A stretch of 64,000 nt of DNA, from the NCBI GenBank assembly GCA_028386065.3, contig JAKUCV010002350.1, forward strand, positions 81,618-145,617, in the 5' to 3' direction. The DNA is from Turnera subulata (lineage: Eukaryota; Streptophyta; Magnoliopsida; Malpighiales; Passifloraceae). Every line of letters begins with the position of its first letter. The stretch's first letter is position 1. The position numbers and the translations under genes were made by a program. Under the pieces are notes generated by a model. The model worked only from the letters and a program-made list of their open reading frames with translations. It searched no databases and was not told the origin of the DNA. This document shows, one piece after another, positions 52,951 through 64,000 of this stretch.

Positions 52951-55590
52951 TTGATTCCTACGAAGCCCACATTTAGCTTGCTCCACTTCTGCTTCCAAAA
53001 GAGCATTTTGACAATGAAGGTTTTCCAAGACTCCTTCCAATTTTTTTTAGTACGATAGCTATGCAATCCATCCTTATCAATGTGCTTATTTACAGGCAAA
53101 CACTGAATGAGTGCAAATCCGACCCATCAATGTCCTTCACCTTCTCCAACGAAACAAGTGGATCAAATCTTCCAGTAAGTCCCACCATCCTGTCCCCCGA
53201 GTAAACTTTCTTTTCGTATTCTAAAAAAGAAAAAAAAAATACTTGTTAAGTCATTCTAATATGTAAATTTGATCCCCAAATCAACAACGCATCCACCAAA
53301 TTAATTCCCAAAGTATCAAAATGAACCCAGAAACAACAGTCCTTGAATTTCAAATCTGGATTGTTTGTTGATTTCATCACAACAGGTAACCCAAAACACA
53401 TAGATTACATCCTTGAATCTTGCATTTGGCCCAGGTTGATGAAAAACACTCATCATCTACATTTTGACAGGTGATGTGGTCATTGGTGAACGGAAAAAAG
53501 AAATGAAACAGAGAAGGAAGAACGATGGTGTCACTGTGATGCTTTGTGTGTGTGTGATTCTGTTAAGAGATAATCTTTCGACAACCAAAGTAGGAGAAGA
53601 CATAAACAAAGGGAGCATAGATAGGGGATCCCGTGTAGTCAAACACCTAAAAGCATCTTTCTCATGTGTTATCAATGCATCGGATTTTCCATTAGAAGGA
53701 ACTGCACACTAAGTACCAAGACAAACTTCCATTTATTCCAGTTTAAATTGCATGAAGTATTTCGTCAGAATGCTCTATAAGAGGAGCAACATTTTTAAAG
53801 GTTAAAATTCAATACCTTTGCCGGCAAAAAGTTCTGCAAGAAGTGCCCCGATTGAACCACCATGAATCATTGTAAACATCATTTTCTGTCAAAAGGAACA
53901 TCTTCAAACAACTGAACAATCACTAAAATTCATAATGTTTATTGTCAAAGGAAAAGAATGAGCAAGCATCTTCTCCGAAGCAAAAAGCTCCAAAAAGGGA
54001 AGAGCATCACAAAGAAGGAAATACAATAAAATGCTTTACCACTACAAGAACAAGAGAAAAAAGTGGAATGATGAGCTTTCTGTAGGAAACAGTGAAAATA
54101 AAAACACATAAGAGAAACAAGCATCTGAAACAACTGAAATCAGCTAAAAATCAGAAATCTATTTGACCTAAATGCTAAAGAAACTGAGTGAGATTGAAAC
54201 TTACATTCAGATATCTAGGTAGAAATGGAAAGCATCAAACAGAAATTAATTCCCAAGCGCATCACCCAAAAAATCCATCAAATGGCAAAGCCATTTACCC
54301 AAGCCAACAGCAAAATGTAGATATATGAACAAAAGGTCCTCATATAGAACAGAGGAGGAAAATACAAAATGCAAAAAGGAAACAAAATAAAAAATCAAAG
54401 AAGGATTAATAGCACATTGGGGTACCGTGCATTCAATTTTCTGTTACACTGGACTGCCAACTTTAATTCAGCTTGGTATGAAACATCTACGTTTGTAATC
54501 ATTATAAAATGCCACTAACCCAAATAATACAACACTTACGCTTCTCTGTGCCATGTTCTTGAGATGCTTTCTCTCAGTTTCTATTGTGGTGGATTGGATG
54601 CGTTCTTCCTGTGATGAAGAATTTTGGGAAAATCTAAGGCTCTTCAACCCCACATCTTCTTGTAGATTAAGACTTTTCCTTTTCTAGGAAAACAATTCAA
54701 AAGGCTATATGAGTTAAACAGAACTAACAAGAAAATCCTGATGAGACAGAACATGTTCAAATTCAATCTTTACTTTATGAAGTTGCAGTTCCTCATGGTC
54801 TTCACCAGTTACAGCTCCGCTTTCGCAGTGACGCACGCTAGCTGAAAGTTTAATTTCAGTCCTTCTGATACAAGCCAAACATCAATGGAGTTTAGATGCG
54901 CAGTCAATTTTACCTACCTTAACTACTAATCTGAGAGGCTGCTGTTCTATGAACAAATTGATATTGACCTGCTACAATTCTGCTACAACCCTCTGCAAAT
55001 AAAATAATAATAAAAAAAAAACTCTCATTACTTCATACTCTTTATTTGGTAAGCCAAAACTCCTAGCCTTCTAGTATGGACCAGGTCTAATCAAAGAAAA
55101 AAAAAAATCAGTTTCAGGTTCACCTGTCCTCATACACAGAAAGGCAAAATGCACTTCACAACAGGGAAAATGCATTGACTAATTCTCCACACATACAGAG
55201 TCACTTACGATAAAATTTTTCAATATCCTTTGTGGTAGGAGGTTTCTTAACCTAAATGAGATCAAGGACTATATTTCAACAAATCGAGATTAGAAACATA
55301 CCGTTCTATGCTATGCTAATACTCACATCAGGGATAGCAAAGGGTCTTAAATTCTAAGTATTTTGTAAATGTATGGGAAGAGAACTAGAATGCTTTTCTA
55401 ACAAAGAAATCCGGAAATACCCCAGACACCAGGGATAATAGAAAAATGATTTAATTGCTTGCTAAGCATTCAAAGGTAGCAAACAACGTATACGTATCTC
55501 GAAGTTCAAGATGGAATACCTTGTCGAGCTAATATCTTCAAGTCTTCTCTCATAGCTTTGCTGACAGGATCTGCGTCAACCTTTTCTTGC
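52951..55590 (-). pseudogene. Decayed linker exons between ERF and F-box in copy 3
   Basis: Counterparts of the copy 1 linker are visible. Exons 54683-54540 and 53885-53816 are open and phase-matched. The large linker exon (about 53221-52951) has two one-base deletions relative to copy 2 and has lost its donor. The exon near 54940-54985 ends in an in-frame TAA. Two extra possible exons occur near 55589-55519 ('QEKVDADPVSKAMREDLKIL') and 55256-55210 ('VKKPPTTKDIEKFY'). With these breaks a fused protein cannot be made. Confidence 0.65.
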
Positions 55591-55794
55591 TGAAAACAAA
55601 TTCGCATAAGCTAAACAATAAGACGATTGTTTAACAAAGAGCCATAACCATTTGGCATCAGATATCACCCATGCAAATCAAATCTTGTTCAATCAGTGAG
55701 CTATGATTTGCATTTTTCAATTAAAATTTCATGTTTAGCGTAAGTTTGATAATTTTCTGAAATGAATCCATTTACCCGAGACACACTGTCGTTT

Positions 55795-56604
55795 CTAAAA
55801 AAGCAGTGGTGGTTCATTCTTCACGGTTGTCGCAGACACCAAGTGCTGTTCTTTTCCGGGTTTAATTCTCTTCTCTCCCTAGAAGAATGGAAATTTTTAA
55901 AATTGCATCAGTAGCAAGAGAAGAAAAGAAAACAGATAATAAAGAAACTGAGTCAATAAGGCATAGGAAGCACACTTGATGGTGGTCGAAGGGATGTGAA
56001 GTTGAGGAGGGATGTATTAGCATAGGAAAAAAAAGTGAAGGTTGTAGTAGTTGAAGCTGTTGCATGGTAGCTGCAACAAGGTTTGAAACAATAGTTGATT
56101 GGAGAGACATATAATCGTCGCTTCTACCGATACCAGACGACGATAAATCTGCACACAACAAGCCAATAGTCCAAAACGGAAAAAAAAAAAGAGAAAAATC
56201 ATCGTTAAGCTTTGTAAACAAATTCGTTCAATTTAAAATACAAAAATAATTCTTTCTTCTTTTTTTTTCCCTGGCGCGAAAATTAAAAACACACCGCGTT
56301 TCCTGCAACCGTTTTCGGCGTTGGCGTTGGGGTTGGGGTTCAGTTGCTGCTGCTCCGTAACGGTGTTGGGGAAGTTGGTCTTGGCCCTGGCACCGCGGAA
56401 CTTGAGAGCAGCCGCGTCATAAGCACGCGCCGCCTCCACGGCGGTGTCGAAAGTGCAGAGCCAGACCCGGGCCTTCTTGGCCGGGTCGCGGGTCTCGGCG
56501 CCGAACCGGCCCCGCGGTCTCTTCCTGACGCCTCTGTATCGGACCTCTCCGGTGGAGGTTGTTGTTATTGTTGGGGGCATAGTGGGTGTTTCTCTTCCCG
56601 CCAT
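55795..56604 (-). CDS. AP2/ERF-domain protein, copy 3 (stand-alone)
   Basis: Exons 56604-56295, 56148-55976 and 55878-55795 join in frame into 188 residues. The AP2 domain reads '[19 protein letters not shown]' and '[20 protein letters not shown]'. The second exon ('[20 protein letters not shown]', then a Gln/Leu/Pro-rich tail) resembles the C-terminal region of ERF factors. Translation stops in exon 3 because a run of six T replaces the five seen in copy 2; without it the frame would go on. The DNA-contacting Trp of RPWGR is Arg, and the AAEIRD element is altered, so binding to GCC-box DNA is doubtful. ERF factors act in the nucleus in ethylene and stress responses. Confidence 0.6.
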
Positions 56605-56879
56605 TGTCTATTTTGTCTTGCCTTTGAGGATTTTCTGTTTGCTACAAAATTATTGGGTTATATATATCTTTTTGTTTTGTTTTGTTTTTTTAAGTTAAGT
56701 GTAGCATTCTTATCGAGTGAAGATTGCTATTAATTCGGGTAATTGACATTTTTATTTATGGTAACAATTATTTTGAGTTGATTTTCTATGAGAAGAATAA
56801 TATATTTACTTTCAAATTTATAATTATCAGACTTAAAATTAAAAAAAAAAAGTTATTTTAATTAGTAATTTTTTTTAAT

Positions 56880-57250
56880 ATGCCCAATCAACCAAATCCG
56901 TTGGGCACCTCCACAAAAGATAAAAAAATAATTTGGGCTTAGATCTGTTCATATAAGCAGGCCTCAAATGAATGAAACCCAAGGCGTCATCTTCAGGCAA
57001 CCACAAAAGACCAAAAGAATAATTTAAATGGGCTGACATACGTAAGTTTAATTAACTGATGATCAAGCACGGGCCTGCCTCGTTAAGCAAACTCATTAGG
57101 GGAATTGGCCCAAGAATTCATTTCTTCTAGGTGTCAAAATGGCAGAAAAACCACATTGCCATCTTCCTTTGGCGATTGTGCGCCCAATATTTACTAATTT
57201 CTTTGGTGTAACGAAATCTAACATTCAGGAGTCAAGAATTTCCAAGTTAT
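56880..57250 (-). promoter_or_regulatory. Conserved upstream module, copy 3
   Basis: Paralogous to 50480-50765 and 59755-60030. It lies between the ERF exon of copy 3 (-) and SDR-2 (+), so it could serve both genes. Confidence 0.55.
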
Positions 57251-57816
57251 TTCAATGTTTGTTTCAGTTTGTACCTTTAGTTCCTTTGTATGTCGGTAAT
57301 GTAATAGAAAAACCAGCTGTTTCCTTCCTCCTAGGTAGCACTACTCTAGTTATAGCATGCCCTCCTCCTATTTTATTATGCTATGTTCTTTACAATTGTG
57401 CTTGAAAAGTTGAAATAGAAAGTGGAGTTAAAAAAATCAAATTGGGACCATGGCAGAAAATTCAACATTAATGCGACAGAGACCTGCAACAAACTACTAC
57501 CAATCCCCTATTGAGGTGTATAACTGTATGAAAGAAACAAAACGAGATAGTACAAATTAAGAACTTCGCTAACCAAAGAGAGAAAATGACATATTGGTGG
57601 AATAATCTTTCATCAAACGCAAACATTAGCTATCTTGAAATACAACGCCATATGGATGGAATTTAGAGACGCAAAGAAATCCCGTTTGTCTTTGCATTAA
57701 AAATACGTGGCTTGCACCAGAACCTGACACAGGAGGCAGCAACCTAGCTAGCATAAATCTTACTTTTGCTCTGGAAATTTGTCAATTGCCATAAACTTCT
57801 TCCTACCTTAACCAAT

Positions 57817-59625
57817 ATGGCACAAGTATCCGACGATGTTTCAACCAAGAGGTAGGTAGTTTTTACAACAGTCATGGCTCGTTACGGGTCTTCTTTTTTA
57901 TTTTGAATCCTGTTTTTGTTATAATAGATTTCTGACCAGACTCTGTACTGTTTTAGATATGCAGTAGTGACAGGATCAAACAAAGGGATTGGGTATGAAA
58001 TATGCAGGCAGTTAGCTTCTCATGGGATTACTGTGATCTTGACAGCCAGATGCCCAAGTAGAGGCCTTGAAGCTGTTAAAAAACTCAAGGAATCTGGTGT
58101 CACTGAAGATCTCCTAGTTTTCCATCAGCTTGACGTGGGAAATCCTGATAGTATAGCTTCTCTGGCAGAATTTGTCAAGACCAAATATGGGAAACTTGAT
58201 ATCTTGGTATATTATTGTATACTGCCTTTATATTCTAGCTACTTTCGGTCCTTGTAATTTTATTATTGGACATATGTTTTTGTTTGTGGTGTTGAAGGGG
58301 CTGGATTTTTAACCATTGTATCTGTCTTACAGTCATTTGGACCACATTTTATTATAAGAAACGGAATAAAGGATTATTCATCACAGCCTCGTATATACCT
58401 TGTGCAGGTAAACAATGCCGGGGTCAGTGGAATTATTCTGGATCCTGATGCTTTCCGTAGAGCTACTGAACTTGCCGGTGGTTGGGTCAGTCTTCTATAA
58501 ACCAATATTGTTTCTTCTTTTTGTGAAATATGTAGGCCTAATTAAGGTGATATTTTGAGCAAAACTATGGTAACAGTAGAAGAAACTATACTAACAAGCA
58601 CTACAATAACTACCTTTATGTTATACTTAGGACAGAAGTACTAGTTTATAGATATGGTTAGAATATTACTTCACCGGGGTGGGGTTGGACTAAGATATAT
58701 ATATCCTTATTCATGATGCAGCCAGGAGAGGCTAATTGGAACGAAATTGCGACTCAAAGTCTTGAGATGGCAAAAGAATGCCTGAAAACAAATTACTATG
58801 GCGCGAAATGGATGGTTGAGGCTTTTATTCCCCTCCTCCAATCATCTGATTCGCCCAAGATTGTAAATGTTTCTTCATTGGCAGGACTATTGAAGGTATG
58901 CCTCTCTCTTTTAGTACTGAAAATGTTGACCTGAACAATTTGGTGACAAAAAGTTATGAAATGATCAGGAACATCATCTTTCTTCTAAAATTGCAAGATT
59001 TATCATAGTTGCAAAAATTGGATGAATTGAATTGTAAAAATAAGACTCAGGGGAAATTACAATTCTGGGTTTGATTGACCATGGATATATGTGTGCTCTC
59101 CTTGGAAAATTTTCATTTGTGAGGGCAAGGGTGGTGTAGGAATGCATGCAGATTTATTATTATTATTATTTTTGTTACCATGGAGTAATGTTCTACAATT
59201 TAATTCCCAACACAATCTCTCATATTTTGATGGATGTGGTCCAGAACATCAGCAATGAGTGGGCTCTCGGACTCCTGAATGAAATTGAAACTCTTACAGA
59301 AGAAAGAATGGAAGAAGTTATTAATGAATTTCTTAAAGATTTTGAAGAAGGCTCTCTAGAAGCTAAAGGCTGGCCAAGTTTTATGTCTGCTTATAAGGTT
59401 TCAAAGGTCGCCATGAACGCCTACACAAGGATTCTAGCCAGAAAATACCCAGGTATTCAAATCAATTGCCTCTGTCCTGGCTTTTGCAGGACTGATATTG
59501 TAACCAATATTGGCACGCTAACAGCAGGAGAAGGAGCCGCCTCTGCTGTGAGGTTGGCATTGCTGCCTAAAGATGGCGGCCCCTCTGGTTCTTTCTTTTC
59601 TAGGACGGAATTGTCAAGTTTCTAA
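57817..59625 (+). CDS. Short-chain dehydrogenase/reductase, neomenthol dehydrogenase-like (SDR-2)
   Basis: Five exons (57817-57851, 57957-58206, 58408-58485, 58722-58895, 59245-59625) join in frame into 305 residues, with the same intron positions and phases as SDR-1. '[16 protein letters not shown]', 'NNAG' and catalytic 'YKVSK' are intact. It is a close paralogue of SDR-1, and the coding exons are better conserved than the introns, consistent with purifying selection. The first exon is three bases longer. Role is by family only. Confidence 0.88.
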
Positions 59626-59754
59626 ATTGATGGTGGCTTATTTCAAATATGTATTTTACAATTAAAAATATTAATTATAATTTTGTTTTAAGGCAAGTGA
59701 AGGTTGGTATGGATCAGCCCAAATGAGATTGTTGACAAGATTATCAAATATATC

Positions 59755-60030
59755 CGATGGGCACCTCCCACAAAACCCAACAAAAGCATACTAAATAATT
59801 AATATGGGCTGAGATCTGTTCGAATAAGCGGGCCTTGAATATATGAAACCCAAACCGTCATCTTCAGGCCACGATAAAAGACCAAACGAATAATTAATAT
59901 GGCCCGACATACGTAAGTTTAAGTGATGATCAGTGTGGGCGTGCCTCGTCAAACACACTCATTAGGTAAATTGGCCCAATAATTCTTCTCTTTTTGGGGG
60001 TCAAAATGGCCCAAAACACTCCAAAATGGC
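59755..60030. repeat. Third copy of the upstream module, without an ERF gene
   Basis: Matches the modules near 50480 and 56880 ('gatctgttcgaataagcggg', 'aaaagaccaaacgaataatt'), but no AP2, F-box or PP2 exon is present between SDR-2 and this block. It probably marks a further unit whose genes were deleted. Confidence 0.6.
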
Positions 60031-60616
60031 CCTAGTATTTGGGCCTTTCATTTCAGGGACATGACTTCCAATAGACAGACTTAAGTATGTTAAAGTTTTA
60101 TTATTAATGTAATAAAATTATGAGTAAAACGTGGCTACTGTGAGGATACTAATTAACATGCCAACTTGTGTGTATTGTGTGTGAAGTTTTGAATAAAATA
60201 AAAGTTTGTTCTGTTTGGTGTGATTTTCAATTCCTATATTTTATAATTAATTTTTTCTTTTTTTGAAAGATATATATGTTATTTTTTAAGGAATATTTAT
60301 ATGTTGTTGTTGGATATATATATAACGCATTATTTTGGTAAAGATAGATATTGCGTGCATTAAAACCTTTAAGCAAAATTCACTCTGCGTGCATGTGATT
60401 CTTAAGTGAGCATGCGCTAGATTATCACTGCGCGCGGAAGAGTACTACTTAAAAACTCAAAACTCTCAAGAAGATTAATTAAGGGCTATAGGAGCCCAAT
60501 TTGTCAACCACTAATTATATTCACGTACGGACAACTAAACACGTACGGAGATGCACGCACAGGGACAGGGACAAAGAAATTATGGTTAAAAACAATTATA
60601 TTCACCACTCATTTCA
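60031..60616. other. Intergenic, no gene seen
   Basis: AT-rich sequence with no supported exon, ending where the Gypsy LTR begins at 60617. Confidence 0.5.
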
Positions 60617-63362
60617 TGTAACAGCCCAGGTAAAAATTTCATTTTTACCGGAACTGTTTAAGTTAATGTACAGTAATTTACCGTTGATTTTTAATCTTGG
60701 GTAATTAAATTATGGTAGATCGAGCCTTGAATTCTGAAACCGAGCATAGTCCTATGACCGGGATTTTTCTGCGGATTTTACGGACTAAGTTGGGATTTTT
60801 CCGGGTCCGGGAATCTTCGAAAAAGCCAGGTTTATTCTCGAATTAACGGACCAGAAATAAGATAAGTGGGTATACCGGATATTTTCTGGTCCAGGTGGGT
60901 CACACTTCACATGCAGCATAGTAACTGCATAATTGAAGTTCAATTATTCAGCCGCCAATTCCTATTCAGCCTGTGACTTATCAATGATTTTGCTTCCTAT
61001 AAACTAATATTTTTCTTCTTCCACCATGCAAATCACCAACGCCTTCACCTCTGCAAATTTTCACCTGTAAACCACCTCTGCCAGCCTCCTCCTTGGAAAT
61101 CAAAAAAAAGAAAGAAAAAGAAGAAAAAAAAACAACAAAACAAACAATAAACACACCACACACGCCGGCCACGTCACCCGCCTCTCCTCCTTCCTCTTTT
61201 CTTTTTTTTTTCTCTTCTTTTCCTTCACTGCCGCCGTGAGCCACCCCGACGCCGACCCCCCAACTGCCACTGTCGCCACCTGCTACCGCCGCCGCCGAGT
61301 CGACACCACCACCAAGAACACCCTCCTCCTCCTTCTCCTTTCTCCTTTCCCCTCTTCCTCCTCCGGCGCGAGCTCCTCCCCTGCAGCTCTTCTCCTCCGC
61401 CGCCTGTGCACCGGCGACCCGAGCAAGCCGCGCCCCCGCACTCCCTTGCGACGCCATCGCATCGGTCACCTCTCCTCACGCCGCCCTCGCCTCTCCTTGT
61501 CTGCCGCTGTGTCGCGCCTCGCGTGCCGCCGACGAGCCCAAGGTGAGCAACCCGTTTTAGAGGTCCCGACCCGGATGTGGGTCTCGGGTCGTGGGTGACC
61601 CGGTTCCGTTTGGTGGGTTTTGGGCTGTTGGGCCGCGAGTGGAGGGCTGGGCGTGACGGGCTCGGGCTGGTTGCTGGGCCTGTTGCGCCTGGTCTGTCCT
61701 GTTGGCCTGAGTTTGGTTTGGGCCTTGGGTTGGGTTTGGACTTGGCCCAGCCCTATTTTAAAAAAAAAAGAAGAGAGAAAATGAAATCTGAAAAGAAAAT
61801 TAAATGGAAGGAAATAAAAATGAGATGGGGAAAATATATATTATGGTATGGAAATAAATATTTGGAAGGAATAATCTTGGAAAAATTATATGATATATGG
61901 TATGGAAAGAAAATAATAATTTGTTGAAATAGTATTTTGGAAAGTACATACCTAGGAAATAATTACAGAAAGGATATTATTAAAGTATAATACCGGTATA
62001 GTACCCGGGTATAGGTATGAGTATAGAATAGTATTTTAACACTTGAAAATAAATGGTGAATGATGATAATAATGGAAATTAATCCGGGAGAGTAACCTAG
62101 CCGAGGTTATATTTAATTTACGATATACAGTATTAGCAAGGCATTTGCATATCATCTTATGTGTGCATATTATTTGATTGATATAGGAGTTGATAACGAA
62201 CAATTTGCTGAGGAACCGGACTTGGAACTTGCTGAACAATTTCATAGTTGATATCGGCTAAGGTGAGGATGGATAACCCTTGTTATGTTGCCTGTAATAC
62301 TTTGTGTGCTTTGTTGTTCGATTGAACTACTGATCAATTGATTGTTGGTTGAATATCTGTTGTGGATTTTATTGTTGCTTTGGACTGTGTTATTGATTCT
62401 GTGGATAATATGCTGAGATTGATGTTGAACTATTGACTGTGGAAATTGAGAAAAAGAAAATTGGAATATGAAATTGGAATTTGAATTGATTTGAGATGTT
62501 GGTATAATTGTCATGTGGAAAGTAGTGGTGTTGGCCCGTCATGCCTGTGGTTAGGGTATACCGAATACCCAGTGGCTCGGATATGCCGAATATCCGCGGT
62601 GGCTCGGATATGCCGAATATCCGCTGTGGCTCAGATATGCCGAATATCTGGTTGGCATGACGTCGCCTGAGGTTGGGGTATACCGAATACCCAGTGGCTC
62701 GGATATGCCGAGTATCCGCGGTGGCTCGGATATGCCGAATATCCGGTTGTTCTGATATGAGGATTGGTTTTTGACCTAGCATCCGGAATTAATTGATTAC
62801 CAGGTACGACCCTAGCTTGTCCAGTGACGGGGGCCCGGAAGATAAAACTGGTAATAATAATTAAGCATTCTTTTGGCCTTGGTTCAGTTGTTGAGTTATG
62901 TTGTTGCTTATCTGTGTTTGCTTTTAAGTATTACGGTTGCTTGCATATCACTGTTTATCCTTGGTCGGTGAGCACTTCGGACTCACCCCTCGCCTGCGGG
63001 GTTTCATCCCGTAGGGTAAGCTGTTTCCATAGTTCAGGTACGACGTTCGATGGCTGCTGTTCTTCTTCTCCACCTGACCCCGGATCCATACCACCGTTGC
63101 ATGTGCATAAGTCTTCCGCTGCTATTCTATTGCTTATATTGCTGTATTGCTGATTTCCTGTGATATGTATATTACTGATACTATCTGCTGCGGCTGAGAG
63201 CACTGTGTTTGGATTGAATAATGGTCCCTGAGTGTGGGTGACAGTTGTATTTGATGATTTGCTGTTGTATAATATTTGCACGTTGTACTGTCTGTTCTAT
63301 CAATATGAATAGTTTCGGCACGTGTTTACTGTGTTACGGTAAATACGGGTCGGGGCGCTTCA
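60617..63362 (+). mobile_element. Gypsy-type retrotransposon 5' LTR (about 2.75 kb)
   Basis: The LTR starts 'tgtaacagcccaggtaaaaa' and ends near 'ggggcgcttca', directly before a 'ttggtagcggagcg' primer-binding-like site. The partner copy at 26563 confirms the 5' end. The G- and C-rich block at 61140-61780 is open in several frames on both strands but matches the same compositional block in the first LTR, so it is LTR sequence. The 3' LTR and most of the interior lie outside the window. Confidence 0.75.
62553..62745 (+). repeat. 27-bp hairpin minisatellite in the Gypsy LTR
   Basis: Units beginning 'ctcggatatgccgaatatcc' recur at a 27-bp period (62576, 62603, 62630), and a second block repeats near 62697 and 62724. 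Each holds GGATAT-gccga-ATATCC. A related 'gggtataccgaataccc' precedes each block. Confidence 0.85.
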
Positions 63363-63382
63363 GTTTGGTAGCGGAGCGGGCA
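63363..63382 (+). promoter_or_regulatory. Gypsy primer-binding site
   Basis: 'gtttggtagcggagcgggca' immediately follows the LTR end and resembles the initiator-methionine tRNA site TGGTATCAGAGC. Confidence 0.5.
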
Positions 63383-63477
63383 GTAGGTCCTTGGGTGTTG
63401 CTATGATTATTTGTGCATAGTCTGTCATGAGTTAGTATAATATGCATGCATATACATTCTCATATAGGGTAAGACGA

Positions 63478-63879
63478 ATGGATCCAGTTGGAGAGAATCA
63501 GCATGCTGAAAGCCACCTAGATGCCGAGGTTATAGCAGGTACTTTTACAGTCTTTGGTAGGACTACTTATACTTTGATTGATCCTGGTGCTACGCTTTCT
63601 TTTATCGCTCAAGGTTTTGCTATACAACATAGTGGTAAGAGAGAGAGTTTAAGATGTCCGATGAGGGTTAGGTTACCTGCGGGCCTATTGGTCAGGTTAA
63701 CCCATGTGTGCGGAGACGTTTCTCTTTCGTACGATAGTGAGGTTTTTCTTGCTCGGTTGGTTGTGATGAACATGGGAGGTTTCGATATCATCCTAGGAAT
63801 TGATTGGTTGTCGAGATATAATGCCCTGGTGAACTGTCGGACCAAGAAAGTGCTGCTGACTTTCGATGGTGAACGATAA
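63478..63879 (+). pseudogene. Gypsy aspartic protease segment, gag absent
   Basis: A 133-residue frame matches the retropepsin part of Gypsy gag-pol. It has 'YTLIDPGATLSFIAQGFA' (position of the catalytic D-S/T-G, here D-P-G) and the second half 'GGFDIILGIDWLSRYNALVN'. It starts about 100 bases after the primer-binding site, so gag is missing, and it stops at 63877 where pol should continue. The loss of gag, the changed active site and the stop indicate a non-autonomous or dead element. An upstream in-frame ATG at 63442 is possible. Confidence 0.8.
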
Positions 63880-64000
63880 GTTTAGGTAACGGGTATTAGG
63901 AGAGTTGCTGCTACGCGTAGCATCTCTGCTAATCAGGATTTCGGAATGAAGCCACTTAGTTCAGATGTTTTGTGGAACTACATCACAAGTGTAGACACGG

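Noticed and set aside
61225..61927. Open frames of 84-162 codons
   Set aside because: Same LTR block in the second copy; Gly/Arg/Glu-rich low complexity with no domain.

Overview
The window is nuclear DNA from a flowering plant, almost certainly a eudicot. The genes carry many GT-AG introns, the intergenic DNA is AT-rich, and plant-type LINE, SINE, Copia, Gypsy and hAT sequences are present. The gene set includes digalactosyldiacylglycerol synthase, plant NAD-malic enzyme, AP2/ERF, and F-box/PP2 phloem lectins. The species cannot be fixed from the sequence alone. There is an 854-base N gap at 45000-45853 and a single N at 2032.

Layout. 1-2.1 kb: a LINE 3' end abutting a broken O-methyltransferase exon, then a hAT-like transposase remnant. 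3.7-19.4 kb: five ordinary multi-exon genes. These are a small C2-domain protein (+), an MBD-like protein (-), DGD2 (-), a one-transmembrane PH-like protein (+), and an unrecognised protein with a LINE in its large intron (-). 20.5 kb: a SINE with perfect target-site duplications. 26.5-28.3 kb: a truncated Gypsy-type LTR. 29-38 kb: a small mitochondrial complex I-like subunit (+) and the 59 kDa-type NAD-malic enzyme (+, 19 exons). 60.6 kb to the end: a 2.7 kb Gypsy LTR followed by a protease reading frame.

The notable part is a dispersed and tandem family. At 21.4-25.8 kb, nine exons on the minus strand join in frame, with every junction GT-AG and no stop, into a predicted 568-residue protein: an N-terminal AP2/ERF DNA-binding domain, a linker with a coiled-coil stretch, an F-box and a C-terminal PP2 lectin domain. 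Two further copies of the same exon series lie at 41.4-50.1 kb and 51.8-56.6 kb, interleaved with short-chain dehydrogenase genes (39.0-40.8 kb and 57.8-59.6 kb, plus a remnant at 51.2 kb). Copy 2 is damaged: a lost splice acceptor, a 59-bp insertion in the PP2 exon, and a Copia element in an intron. Copy 3 has frameshifts in the linker that leave a stand-alone ERF and a stand-alone F-box/PP2 frame. A chromatin-targeting SCF adaptor is the natural inference for copy 1, but fusion at transcript level is not proven by sequence.

Exon coordinates were worked out by hand from splice consensus, reading-frame continuity and comparison between copies. No alignment or database search was run.
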